From positions 1 to 39,809 of the forward strand of contig JAKSDA010000643.1 of assembly GCA_022360315.1 (NCBI GenBank): a stretch of 39,809 nucleotides of DNA, written 5' to 3'. Below are positions 8,653 to 16,952 of this stretch, piece after piece. This DNA is from Pseudomonadota bacterium. Its GTDB lineage: Bacteria > Myxococcota_A > Polyangia > Haliangiales > Haliangiaceae. The number at the start of each line of letters is the position of its first letter. Positions within the stretch are counted from its first letter, which is position 1. The position numbers were made by a program, and so were the translations under genes. The notes beneath the pieces are model-generated. The model was not told the origin of the DNA and searched no databases. It saw only the letters and a list, made by a program, of their open reading frames with translations.

Positions 8653-8686
8653 GTGAAACTGGACCCTGCGGAGGTTCCAGTTTTAC
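8653..8686. promoter_or_regulatory. Candidate MocR-regulator operator
   Basis: In the 82-base gap between the divergent cupin and MocR genes there is an inverted repeat: GTGAAACTGGACCC (8653-8666) and GGTTCCAGTTTTAC (8673-8686), matching at 12 of 14 positions when one arm is reversed, with a six-base centre. The MocR gene's ribosome-site candidate (GGAGG, 8670-8674) is inside it, so binding would block MocR expression directly and could also affect the divergent operon. Assignment to MocR is by position only. Confidence 0.55.
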
Positions 8687-8687
8687 G

Positions 8688-10151
8688 ATGAACAAGGGAC
8701 CAGATAGGCGTCCTTGGCGCTTCGACCTTTTGCTCGGCGACGCCGACAGCGATGGCGCGGTGCCGCGCTACGAGCGTCTGGCGCGGGCGATCATACGCGA
8801 CATCCGCCGCGGAAGACTGGTTTCAGGCGCACTCTTGCCGGGTACCCGCACGCTGGCTCGGGCCTTGGGGGTGAACCGCAAGGTGGTGGTTGCTGCATTT
8901 GAGGAACTCGTCGCGCAGGGCTGGCTCGAGACGATGCCGGCGCAGGGCACGCGGGTATCGGCCCGCCTTCCCGAACTCGCGGTGGCCGATGCCGATCCCA
9001 AACGAGGGCAGGCTGTCACTGCGCGCCACCGGACCAAGCCGCGCCTCCACCTCAGCGACGGTATCCCCGATGCTCGCCTGGCCCCGCTAACCGAGCTTGG
9101 GCGAGCCTATCGCCGCGCACTGCGTTCGCTCTCGCGGTCGGGTCTGGGCTATCAGGATCCGAGCGGTGACCTCGTGCTCCGGGGGGTCCTCGCCGCCTTC
9201 CTCAACCAGGCTCGGGGTCTGGCTTGCTCGCCGGACCAAGTGCTGATCACCCATGGCAGTCAGATGGCGCTATCGCTCACCGCGCTGACCCTGTGCAAGC
9301 CCGGCGACCACGTCGCGGTCGAGAACCCCGGCTACGTTCCCGCGTGGAACGCCTTCACCCTGGCCGGAGCCCGGCTTATCCACGTGGCCGTCGATACTCA
9401 CGGCCTGGACACGGCCGCGTTGCGGCATGAGCTCACGCAGTGCGGAGCACGAGTGCGGTTGGTGTATGTCACCCCCCATCATCAGTATCCGACCACCGTC
9501 GCGTTGGCTCCGCATCGTCGTATCGAACTCCTGGCGCTGGCCAAGGAACACGACTTCCTGGTGATTGAAGACGACTACGATCACGAGTACCACTTTGACC
9601 GCGGGCCGCTCCTGCCGCTGGCAGCGTCGGGTTCGGGCCTGGAGCAGGTCGTGTACGTAGGGTCTCTGTCCAAGCTCATCGCGCCCGCTCTTCGCATTGG
9701 CTATATCGTCGCGCATCGCGAGGTGATCGAGCAGGCCCGTGCCCGCCGCGCAGTGCTCGACCGCCAGGGCGACATCGTCCTCGAACGCGCCGTGGCAGAG
9801 CTTATTGAGGACGGAGAACTCCAGCGGCATGCGCGCAAGGCGCGGCGTATGTACCACGCTCGGAGAGACTTCATGGGAGCTGCGCTCGAGGGCGACGACC
9901 GGCTCCGGGGACGAATCAATGTCGATATTCCCGCGGGCGGGCTCGCCCTGTGGGTTCGCGTCTGCCATGGGGTCAGCGTCGAGAATTGGGCCAGAGCAGC
10001 TCGGCTGCGCGGGCTCGGGTTCACGCCGGGAAGCGCTCACGCAGCGCAAGGAGATATACAGGCATTTCGAGCCGGCTTTGCTGCGCTCGACGACACCGAA
10101 CTTGCCGAGGCCGTCCGTATCCTCGGTGACAGCCTGTTGGAATCCGGCTGA
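8688..10151 (+). CDS. MocR/PdxR-type regulator (GntR wHTH + class I aminotransferase domain)
   Basis: The product is 487 residues, normal for MocR proteins. Residues about 25-95 form the GntR winged helix (PRYERLARAIIRDIRRGRL, LPGTRTLARALGVNRKVV). Residues about 115-480 form a fold-type I aminotransferase: SGLGYQDPSGDLVLR, HHQYPTTVALAPHRR, EDDYDHEY, and the PLP lysine K329 in YVGSLSKLIAPALRIGY. Family members bind PLP, or its adduct with an amine, and switch a divergent metabolic operon. Here the target is probably the cupin/DHDPS-family operon, so the inducer may be an amino acid or amine feeding that route. The ATG at 8688 lies 13 bases after GGAGG, a long spacing, and directly after the candidate operator. 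Confidence 0.9.
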   Translation: MNKGPDRRPWRFDLLLGDADSDGAVPRYERLARAIIRDIRRGRLVSGALLPGTRTLARALGVNRKVVVAAFEELVAQGWLETMPAQGTRVSARLPELAVADADPKRGQAVTARHRTKPRLHLSDGIPDARLAPLTELGRAYRRALRSLSRSGLGYQDPSGDLVLRGVLAAFLNQARGLACSPDQVLITHGSQMALSLTALTLCKPGDHVAVENPGYVPAWNAFTLAGARLIHVAVDTHGLDTAALRHELTQCGARVRLVYVTPHHQYPTTVALAPHRRIELLALAKEHDFLVIEDDYDHEYHFDRGPLLPLAASGSGLEQVVYVGSLSKLIAPALRIGYIVAHREVIEQARARRAVLDRQGDIVLERAVAELIEDGELQRHARKARRMYHARRDFMGAALEGDDRLRGRINVDIPAGGLALWVRVCHGVSVENWARAARLRGLGFTPGSAHAAQGDIQAFRAGFAALDDTELAEAVRILGDSLLESG

Positions 10152-10188
10152 ATCCAAAACCCCGCGGCCACGCCAGCTCGAATCGCGA

Positions 10189-10545
10189 TTACTCGGGTGC
10201 AGTCATATCGCGCACCCAGGCCATGTATTCTGGATGGCCGGCATCGACCGGAAGGGCGATGATCTCGGGGCAATCGTAGGGGTGGATCTCGACCAGGCGC
10301 GCGCGCAGTGCTTCGAAACGGTTGCGGGTGGTCTTGATGATGGCAAGCATCTCGGCATCGTCGCAGATATTGCCTTGCCAGCGATAAAACGACCGCACGC
10401 CCGGCACCACATTGACACATGCGGCCAGTTTCTCCGCTACCAGTGTGCGGGCGATGCCCTCGGCATCGTTCTGGTCCGAAGACGCAGATTCCGCATCTGT
10501 TTTTGGGGGCAGGGTGCAGTATACGATCAAGATGTCGCTCGCCAT
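10189..10545 (-). CDS. cutA: CutA1 divalent-cation tolerance protein
   Basis: The product is 118 residues and has the CutA1 landmarks in order: ILIVYCTLP, AEGIARTLVAEKLAACVNVV, FYRWQGNICDDAEMLAIIKT and HPYDCPEIIALPV. The family forms very stable ferredoxin-like trimers in the PII-like superfamily and binds copper; its physiological role is poorly defined. A 15-residue acidic insert (KTDAESASSDQNDAE) near the N-terminus is longer than in E. coli CutA. The gene is convergent with the MocR gene, with 37 bases between stops. Confidence 0.92.
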   Translation of the reverse strand: MASDILIVYCTLPPKTDAESASSDQNDAEGIARTLVAEKLAACVNVVPGVRSFYRWQGNICDDAEMLAIIKTTRNRFEALRARLVEIHPYDCPEIIALPVDAGHPEYMAWVRDMTAPE

Positions 10546-10599
10546 GATGCGCGAGTATAAGGAGGGTTGCAGGTGGTGCGAAAGGATCGGGGCGGGCTC

Positions 10600-10830
10600 T
10601 TATAGAGTCTCGAGATACGCGATGAGGTCGTCGAGTTCCTGGTCGGACAAGGCCGGTCAAGCTGGGAACCTGAAACATGCCCTGGTACCGACGTCGTACG
10701 ACCGGCTGTCGGTCAATTTGGCCCCGCTGTGGCAGGTTTGACATCCCACCGAGCGACTGTGGAAGAGCTGCTGGCCCCGGTCGAGTGCAGCTTGATCGCG
10801 GCGCGGCGAATGGGGAGGAATCCACCACTC
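10600..10830 (-). pseudogene. Broken di-haem cytochrome c peroxidase-like C-terminus
   Basis: Three minus-strand frames carry consecutive pieces of a c-type cytochrome. The first reads AALDRGQQLFHSRSVGCQ followed by TCHSGAKLTDSRSYDVGT, with the CxxCH haem site near 10731-10745. The next, after a one-base shift, reads MFQVPSLTGL. The last, after another shift, reads LSDQELDDLIAYLETL and stops at 10600. The order and the ending are typical of the C-terminal haem domain of cytochrome c peroxidase or MauG-like proteins. The ~50 residues usually found between PSLxG and the terminal helix (with the YLHDGS segment) are missing. Two frameshifts plus an internal deletion make this a pseudogene; the N-terminal domain is absent. 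Confidence 0.72.
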
Positions 10831-10907
10831 GGCGGCAAGCGACGCGCCCGTTGAGCCCCGACTCAACCATGCCGAAAGGTAGGTCAGAGTACCGATCGTG
10901 CAACTCA

Positions 10908-12239
10908 ATGTGGTACGATACGACCAAAGTGAGGGGATTACTGGCAATTCTAAGCAGTTTGTCGGCGCTCGTTTGTCTCGCCTGTGCCTCTACTGGCACT
11001 GTCGGGTCGACTTCAGCCAGTTCGACCAGGATCAAGGGCAACCAGAAGGTCGAAAAACCGGCTGCGCCTACCAGCCAGGCAACTGTCGATTGCCCCGACG
11101 GCACACAGCCTGAAAATTTGCAATCAGAACGCGGTCGTGAGGCATGGTGTCGATTTCCCGATGGTACCAGGCATGGGCCGTGGATTCGATGGCATCGAAA
11201 CGGGCGCAAAGCCTGGCAGGCTACCTACCAGCACGGCCATGGTGAGGGAGCCTGGACCGAATGGGACACCCGCGGCCGACGCGTGGCCAGCGGAACGTAC
11301 AAGCGGTCTCAGCAGCACGGTATGTGGACCCGCTGGTACCCGAGCGGAGAGCCCCGCACCCGGGTTTCGTACCGCGACGGTCAACGCGAAGGCCTGGCTG
11401 TCACGTACTGGCCTGGCGGCCAAAAGCGCTATGAGGGTCAGAACGTCGCCGATAAGAAAGATGGTGTGTGGACCGAGTGGGATCGGACTGGCGCGATCAC
11501 TCGGGTCGAGGGATGGGACAGCGGCAATTTGCTCGAGCTGACCGACTATCGCGACGGAAAACCGGTTCAGGCCAAGGGTGCCCTCAAGGATGGAAAACGT
11601 CACGGCAAGTGGACCGAGTGGCACGACAACGGCCAAAAAGCTGCCCGTGGGACCTACACCGATGGCAAGAAGCACGGAGTGTGGATGCTGTGGCACGACA
11701 ACGGCCAAAAAGCCGAGAAGGTCCGCTACCAAAAGGGTAGCCGACAGGGTCGATGGGCGCGCTGGCACGAAAATGGCCAAAAAGCTGCAAGCGGAGAATA
11801 CCGGGCGGGCAAACGCCACGGCTTGTGGACCCAGTGGGGTGAGAACGGAAAGAAGGCCGAGAAGGTCCGCTATCGCGACGGCAAGCGAGATGGTCCCTGG
11901 GTCCGCTGGAGCCAAGACGGTCAGATGGTGCAGGAATGCATGTTCAAGGCCGGCAAAAAGGACGGCGCCTGGAACGAGTGGTACAGCGACGGAGAAAACA
12001 AGCTCACAGCGACCTATCGGGCTGGCAAGCCCCACGGTGAGTGGAAAGAGTGGTATTCGAGCGGCAAGAAAAAGCTCGAGGGAGCTTTTCACAACGGTAA
12101 ACCCGAGGGAACCTGGACATATTACGACCAGCACGGCCGGCTCTCCAAGATCGAGACGTGGCAGGGCGGCGTGCTGCGCAAAGCGGTGCACCGGCGCAAC
12201 GGCCGCGAAATCCTGTGGCAGGCCAATCAGCGCCGCTAA
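10908..12239 (+). CDS. MORN_2/YwqK-type repeat lipoprotein
   Basis: The product is 443 residues from the ATG at 10908; an upstream in-frame extension to 10677 crosses the broken cytochrome and has no ribosome site. The N-terminus is a signal peptide (RGLLAILSSLSALVCLAC) with a lipobox-like end at C27, although position -3 is Cys rather than Leu. From about residue 88 to 430 there are about fourteen repeats of ~24 residues with the pattern HGxWxxWxxNGQKxxxxxY, the MORN_2 repeat of YwqK-type proteins, for example HGKWTEWHDNGQKAARGTY. The sixth copy is degenerate. YwqK is annotated as an antitoxin in Bacillus, but in this lineage such proteins are usually orphan surface or periplasmic proteins with an extended beta-sheet surface. 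No toxin-like partner is adjacent. Confidence 0.82.
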   Translation: MWYDTTKVRGLLAILSSLSALVCLACASTGTVGSTSASSTRIKGNQKVEKPAAPTSQATVDCPDGTQPENLQSERGREAWCRFPDGTRHGPWIRWHRNGRKAWQATYQHGHGEGAWTEWDTRGRRVASGTYKRSQQHGMWTRWYPSGEPRTRVSYRDGQREGLAVTYWPGGQKRYEGQNVADKKDGVWTEWDRTGAITRVEGWDSGNLLELTDYRDGKPVQAKGALKDGKRHGKWTEWHDNGQKAARGTYTDGKKHGVWMLWHDNGQKAEKVRYQKGSRQGRWARWHENGQKAASGEYRAGKRHGLWTQWGENGKKAEKVRYRDGKRDGPWVRWSQDGQMVQECMFKAGKKDGAWNEWYSDGENKLTATYRAGKPHGEWKEWYSSGKKKLEGAFHNGKPEGTWTYYDQHGRLSKIETWQGGVLRKAVHRRNGREILWQANQRR

Positions 12240-12251
12240 GGCTCAGCTCCA

Positions 12252-12271
12252 CAGCTAGCCCGGGCTAGCTG
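12252..12271. repeat. 20-bp perfect palindrome after the MORN_2 gene
   Basis: CAGCTAGCCCGGGCTAGCTG is its own reverse complement and starts 13 bases after the stop codon. Two direct copies of GAATTCC follow at 12273-12286. It could act as a short terminator-like stem in RNA (no T-tract) or as a protein-binding dyad. Confidence 0.7.
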
Positions 12272-12804
12272 CGAATTCCGAATTCCACAACCGCGGTGGC
12301 AATTAGTGGCGCTGATTGTTCGGTGATCGCGCATTTATTTCCATGTGCTAGAGTGGGTGCAGCCAGGAGGAGCGGAGGAGATGAAACAGTACGAGCGGTT
12401 GCTGGGCGGACGGGACGACCTTTCATGCCAGGTTGATTAGAGGCCGGGCCAGAGTGACCATCTCGCCGCAGTCGTCGGTCTGCCTCGTCACATGAATGAC
12501 AGCCGTCTTGCCTCGCTCGATAAACTGTGAACGCCAGTTGGTGGTCCCTTGGGCCCGTAACCCTAAACAGAGATCGAGTGCTGCCATTACCGAGCTGACC
12601 GAGGTGATTTCGGCCCCAGCAATGTACTCCTCGTTGGGTCGTGAGTACGCAGCTGTGTGCGAATCCCAGGCTCACCCGGATGTGGGCGAGCTGGATTGGG
12701 TCTCTCGGCGTGTCTGCATATGCCCAACCAGCCAATGACGCAGTAACACCGGCGGCCACAACGATACTGTGGCTACTGCTCCACACTCGAGAAGAGTAGC
12801 CCAT
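12265..12804 (-). CDS. Truncated RCC1-repeat secreted protein
   Basis: The frame opens at ATG 12804 with a signal-peptide-like N-terminus (SIVVAAGVTASLAGWAYADT). It carries one RCC1 repeat at residues about 43-85 (GFAHSCVLTTQRGVHCWGRN, then HLGQLGNGSTRSLFRV). Intact members of this family carry many such repeats forming a propeller; here there is only one. After about residue 90 the sequence becomes Arg/Pro-rich and unlike protein. A different minus-strand frame at about 12423-12537 reads WRSQFIERGKTAVIHVTRQT and ends with LARPLINLA, which looks like the tail of another protein. The locus is therefore probably a fusion of two gene remnants. Treat it as a likely pseudogene. Confidence 0.5.
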   Translation of the reverse strand: MGYSSRVWSSSHSIVVAAGVTASLAGWAYADTPRDPIQLAHIRVSLGFAHSCVLTTQRGVHCWGRNHLGQLGNGSTRSLFRVTGPRDHQLAFTVYRARQDGCHSCDEADRRLRRDGHSGPASNQPGMKGRPVRPATARTVSSPPLLLAAPTLAHGNKCAITEQSAPLIATAVVEFGIRS

Positions 12805-12849
12805 TGTTGCTCGGACGGTATAGGCGGAACAATCCTCGCTGGAGCCGGC

Positions 12850-15027
12850 TCAGAACTTGTACGTCACGCCGGCCCGGACATAGGTCAAGATGTCCTGATC
12901 GCTGGGAATCGCGCCGTTGAAGTGGTTGGTAAAGGCGGCCCGCTCGTCCTGGAACGGCGCACCTTCAAACAATAGCCAGGCGCTCCAATGTTGCTTAAAC
13001 GCCAACTCCGCAATGATCGAAATCATCAGACGGACACCACTCTCGCGATCGGTCAAGTCCTCGACGCTGTCAAAGCCCAGTTCTGCAAGACGGGGCTGGC
13101 CGACTTCCATCTGCCCCGCCTCACTGCAGATTTCAGCCGGATCGGCAGCTGCCGCATCGTCTGGCGCCGGACAGTGGCGATCGGACCAGATGCCGATATA
13201 CACCCGGCCGGTGACCGTGATGTTGCCCGGCGCAGTCAGCGAGGCCAGCCCTCCGGCGTCGAGGAAAAAGCTGTTGCGCCCACTGTCGTCGAATAGCGTG
13301 CTGCCGCCGCCAACCACAGCAAATATGCCGGCGCTGAACGGCTTGCGGTCGGCCAGGGTAAAGCGCGCCTTGAGACCGAGCTCGGTGCGAGATAGGAACG
13401 TCCGGAACATGATGCCGGCGTCAAACGGAATCTTTCCGGCAATTTCAGGCGCTCCCACAGTAATCTGGCCGTTGATATAGTGGGGATAACCGCCGGCCAG
13501 ATCGAGTGTCGCGCGGCCCAGCGGCAAAGCACGGGCGCCAAACGACGATAGTCCACGCTGCTCGCGGATCAGATCCTCGGCCGATGGACCGGTCTCGATT
13601 TCCTGGAGCCGACCACTGATGATCTCCTTGCCGCCACCCTTGATGGTGATGCTCTGTTCGTAGGCGAGATACCCGGGCAACTTCAGAGTCACCAGGTGGT
13701 TGCCGGCTTCGAGATCCTCCTTGGTAAACGGAGTGACCCCGGCGACCTCGCCGTCGATCAACACCTGGGCGCCCGTCGGATCGGATAAAACCTTCAGTTC
13801 ACCGATCGCACGCAAGTCGGCAGTCACGGTCAGCGGCTGGCCGGCCTCGACGTTGACTTTTTCCCGAAACTCCTTGAATCCAGCCTTGGTCACCACGACA
13901 AAATGCTCGCCAGCGGAGACTTCTTTTTCCTGGGGCGCATTGCCCACCCGCTCGCCGTCGATGAACACCGCAGCTTCGGGCACAGGTGAGACAACTTTGA
14001 GCTTACCGGTATCGGTCGATACCTCGGGGCGAAGATCCAGCTTGAGGATCTCGGACGAACCGGCGTTGACCTTGATTCGCTCTTCGCGCGGAAGATGGCC
14101 GTCTGCCTTGATCTCGATCACGTGGTCACCAGGCGCAATGTCTTTGAGGTCGACCGGGGCCGTGCCGACCGCGGTGCCGTCGAGAAATACCTGCGCCCCC
14201 TCGACGTTGGAAAGGACGCGAACCGTACCGGTCGGGCCGCCAATCGTCGCCTTGAGTTCGGCCGATACCTTGACGGTTTGGCCCGCGACCACCTGAATGG
14301 TTTGCTTCCACGGGATGGCCGGCTCTTTGCGAACCTCGATGATGTGCGGTCCTTCGACCACGTCCGGAATCATGGTGGGCGTGACATCGGCATGGCGGTT
14401 ACCGTCGATGTACACCTCGGCTTCGGCGACGTCGGCCTCGACCAAGACAGTGCCCTTTTTGGCCACGACGATCGGCTTGAGCGCCGGGTTGACCGTCACG
14501 CGATCGCCCTCCTTGACCTCGACCCACTGGTTGAACGGCTGAAAGCCGTCTTTCTTGATCTCGACCAGGTGCCGGCCATCGGAGACGTTGAGCAAGACCG
14601 GAATCTGTCCGACTTTTTGCCCGTCGAGCCACACCTCGGCATTAAACGCATTCTGGTCGGCATCAGCTCGAACATCGAGCTTGGGTGGGTCGGGCCTCTT
14701 GACCATGGGCACGAATACCTGCTGTGTGCGACGAGTACGCCTCACCCGATAGACGTGCTCCTTGAGCTCGTGACCGTCTTTTTTCAGGATGATCTTCCAT
14801 GTCCCCTTGGGCAGCCGACCCTCCCATGGTGTGGTGCCGATGGTGCCGCAGCTCTCCTGGCCGATGTAGATCGCGGCCCCTGGCGGAGAGGATTCGATTT
14901 TGACCTTGTAGCGGCGCCTCTTGTCACCGAGGCATTGGGATTGAGCCAGGGCCTCGGCAGCAAACGTGCACAGTGCAAAAAGAGCGATGAGTAGCGAAAA
15001 ACGACGCTTCCAAAGAGCGGCTTTCAT
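12850..15027 (-). CDS. Six-PEGA-repeat protein with C-terminal outer-membrane barrel
   Basis: The product is 725 residues, with ATG at 15027 and GGAGG ten bases upstream. Residues 1-29 are a signal peptide ending ALAQ. Six PEGA-type repeats follow at about 40-108, 117-185, 192-260, 267-333, 341-406 and 408-475. Each has a core such as GAQVFLDGTAVGTAPVDL and an ending such as GDHVIEIKADGH. Residues about 500-725 are aromatic-alternating, Gly-rich segments (RTELGLKARFTLADRKPF, AGVTYKF) ending in Phe, as in outer-membrane barrels. PEGA domains are usually surface or cell-wall-associated. An array of six joined to a barrel suggests that the repeats reach into the periplasm or outward from the outer membrane; the side is not predictable. 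The gene lies upstream of nothing co-directional except the RCC1 remnant and 50 bases downstream of uppP. Confidence 0.82.
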   Translation of the reverse strand: MKAALWKRRFSLLIALFALCTFAAEALAQSQCLGDKRRRYKVKIESSPPGAAIYIGQESCGTIGTTPWEGRLPKGTWKIILKKDGHELKEHVYRVRRTRRTQQVFVPMVKRPDPPKLDVRADADQNAFNAEVWLDGQKVGQIPVLLNVSDGRHLVEIKKDGFQPFNQWVEVKEGDRVTVNPALKPIVVAKKGTVLVEADVAEAEVYIDGNRHADVTPTMIPDVVEGPHIIEVRKEPAIPWKQTIQVVAGQTVKVSAELKATIGGPTGTVRVLSNVEGAQVFLDGTAVGTAPVDLKDIAPGDHVIEIKADGHLPREERIKVNAGSSEILKLDLRPEVSTDTGKLKVVSPVPEAAVFIDGERVGNAPQEKEVSAGEHFVVVTKAGFKEFREKVNVEAGQPLTVTADLRAIGELKVLSDPTGAQVLIDGEVAGVTPFTKEDLEAGNHLVTLKLPGYLAYEQSITIKGGGKEIISGRLQEIETGPSAEDLIREQRGLSSFGARALPLGRATLDLAGGYPHYINGQITVGAPEIAGKIPFDAGIMFRTFLSRTELGLKARFTLADRKPFSAGIFAVVGGGSTLFDDSGRNSFFLDAGGLASLTAPGNITVTGRVYIGIWSDRHCPAPDDAAAADPAEICSEAGQMEVGQPRLAELGFDSVEDLTDRESGVRLMISIIAELAFKQHWSAWLLFEGAPFQDERAAFTNHFNGAIPSDQDILTYVRAGVTYKF

Positions 15028-15077
15028 ATGGCCATGTCCTCCGTGGTTATCGAATCACGGGAGAGCGTCCCGGTCGG

Positions 15078-15896
15078 TCAATGTCCAGATACTGGCGTTA
15101 CCACGCCGGAAATGCAAAGGGCGAAGAGCAGCATAGCAAGACCTACTCGATAGATTGCAAATGGAGCCAGACTGTTTCGCTGAAGGTATCGCAAAAGCCA
15201 GGCGATGCTCGCATACCCGCTGACAAACGATGTCATGGTACCGATCACAATTGGTAGCCAGGCGCCCTGACCGAGCTGGGACAAGGCGTCGGCAAGCTCG
15301 AAGATGCCGGCCCCGGCAATGGCCGGAATACCCAATAGAAACGAGAATCTGGCCGCATCGGCGCGGCGCATGCCGAGAAAGAGCGCCGCCACGATGGTGG
15401 CTCCCGAGCGGGAAACCCCCGGGATCAGGGCACAGGATTGGGCCAGTCCAATAATGACCGCATCGGACAGGGTAACCTCGTCCATGGTGCGCTGATCGCG
15501 CGCCCTGCGGTCGATAATATACATCAGGATACCAACCCCGGCGAGCGCACTCGCGACTACATAGAGCGAACGGGCGTCACCGGTGATGAAATCTTTCAGA
15601 CTGAGGCCCATAACCACGATGGGCACGGTGCCGGCGATCAAGTAGTAGGGCAGCCGTCCCTTGGGGCTGGTGTGATCGCGCACGATGGCGCGCGGCATTT
15701 CGACGAACAGATCTCGGGCAAAGTAGACCAGTACTGCGAGCAGAGTACCCAGCTGGATCACCGCACTGAACGCCGCTCCTGGATCGGGTTGGCCCAGCAG
15801 TTCGGGTGTGATGCGCAAATGGGCCGTGGACGATATTGGCAAAAATTCGGTGAGTCCCTGTACCAGGCCGAGGACAGCTGCAAACCAGAGAGGCAT
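15078..15896 (-). CDS. uppP: Undecaprenyl-diphosphatase UppP (BacA)
   Basis: The product is 272 residues, the normal length, and is hydrophobic throughout with about eight membrane segments. Signature motifs are present: QGLTEFLPISSTAHL near the N-terminus and ALIPGVSRSGATIVAALFLG in the middle, which carry the catalytic Glu, Ser and Arg residues. The enzyme removes a phosphate from undecaprenyl diphosphate in the cytoplasmic membrane, recycling the lipid carrier for peptidoglycan and O-antigen. It confers low-level bacitracin resistance in other species. The ATG is 13 bases downstream of the SDR stop, so the two probably share a transcript. Confidence 0.95.
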   Translation of the reverse strand: MPLWFAAVLGLVQGLTEFLPISSTAHLRITPELLGQPDPGAAFSAVIQLGTLLAVLVYFARDLFVEMPRAIVRDHTSPKGRLPYYLIAGTVPIVVMGLSLKDFITGDARSLYVVASALAGVGILMYIIDRRARDQRTMDEVTLSDAVIIGLAQSCALIPGVSRSGATIVAALFLGMRRADAARFSFLLGIPAIAGAGIFELADALSQLGQGAWLPIVIGTMTSFVSGYASIAWLLRYLQRNSLAPFAIYRVGLAMLLFALCISGVVTPVSGH

Positions 15897-15909
15897 TTTC
15901 GGCGGAATC

Positions 15910-16818
15910 CTAGTCGGCGCCGATCACGCGCCCGACTGCACGTTCCCACAGGCCAAACGGCAAGATGCCTTTGAGAGTTCCCGCCACCGCGGCGTCCGAG
16001 CCAACCAGATAGCGCAGCCTGGGTTTATCAGCGGCAACCGCCTGCCCGACCACCCGGGCCACCTGACGCGGATCGCCGCCACGGGCCAACCGCTTTTCAA
16101 CAATGCTCTTCAGGCGCATCAATGCTTTGTAGTTGGGCGAGTCTGGCTCGAGCGCCCTGGCCGTGATGCGCTGATTGCGGTCGAACAGATCGGTGCGAAA
16201 CATGCCGGGCTCGATCAGCACCACATAGACTCCGTAGGGCAAGAGCTCGAGGCGCAACGATTCGGAGATGCCCTCGACGGCAAATTTCGACGCGGCGTAG
16301 GCGCCAGCGCCGGGTTGACCCATCCGACCCGACAGACTGGAGATATTGATGATCCGGCCGCGCCGCCGCTCTCGCATGCCCGGCAGCACAGCCTTGGTCA
16401 ACGCGACCAGACCGAAGAAATTGGTCTCAAACTGCTCGCGCAGCTTGTCCATCGTCAGATCCTCGACAAATCCGCCGAGGCCGAATCCGGCGTTGTTGAC
16501 CACAATGTCAACCGGCACCAACAACGGCTCGTCGCCGGTCTCGGCCGTGTTGCCCGGCGGCTTTGGACCAACCCGATCGGCGATCTCGGCCACGGCTGTG
16601 GCCAGCGAATCGGGTTTGGTCACGTCGAGTTCGACCTTGTCACAGGTGAGGCCGACCTCTGCCATCGCCGCGTCAAGTCCTTCGGATCGGCTCAAATCAC
16701 GCATCGAGGCGAATACACGCATGCCGCGTCGCGCCAGCTCGACGCAGCACTGCAGGCCAAAACCACTGGATGACCCGGTCACGAGGGCGACCGACCCGGG
16801 CGGAATACGAGAGTTCAT
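15910..16818 (-). CDS. Short-chain dehydrogenase/reductase (SDR)
   Basis: The product is 302 residues. The NAD(P) glycine motif is TGSSSGFG (14-21), the NNAG motif is at 108-111, and the catalytic residues are in NISSLSGRM and GAYAASKFA, with Tyr174 and Lys178. The middle (PKPPGNTAETGDEP, about 86-99) is a loop insertion compared with a typical classical SDR. The C-terminal part (PGMFRTDLFDRN and after) matches SDRs annotated as 17-beta-hydroxysteroid or retinol dehydrogenase-like. The substrate is unknown. It is the first gene of a likely operon with uppP. Confidence 0.9.
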   Translation of the reverse strand: MNSRIPPGSVALVTGSSSGFGLQCCVELARRGMRVFASMRDLSRSEGLDAAMAEVGLTCDKVELDVTKPDSLATAVAEIADRVGPKPPGNTAETGDEPLLVPVDIVVNNAGFGLGGFVEDLTMDKLREQFETNFFGLVALTKAVLPGMRERRRGRIINISSLSGRMGQPGAGAYAASKFAVEGISESLRLELLPYGVYVVLIEPGMFRTDLFDRNQRITARALEPDSPNYKALMRLKSIVEKRLARGGDPRQVARVVGQAVAADKPRLRYLVGSDAAVAGTLKGILPFGLWERAVGRVIGAD

Positions 16819-16952
16819 GAGGCCGCCGAGACTACCACGGGGTCGGCTAGCCCGCAGTATTCACCACGGTATCGTCACGAGGTCGTGGAAACAATGCCGC
16901 AAAGACCCGACAAGCTGACACACCCGGCCCATACGCTGTAGGCTGCCGGGCA

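Noticed and set aside
9270..10157. 295-residue open frame antisense to the MocR gene
   Set aside because: It lies wholly inside a well-supported gene and has no motif.
11124..12191. 355-residue open frame on the minus strand
   Set aside because: It is the reverse of the MORN_2 repeats; its periodic hydrophobic sequence is a by-product of the repeats.
10908..12239. Toxin-antitoxin system around the YwqK-type protein
   Set aside because: No small toxin-like gene is adjacent, and the protein carries a signal peptide, which does not fit a cytosolic antitoxin.
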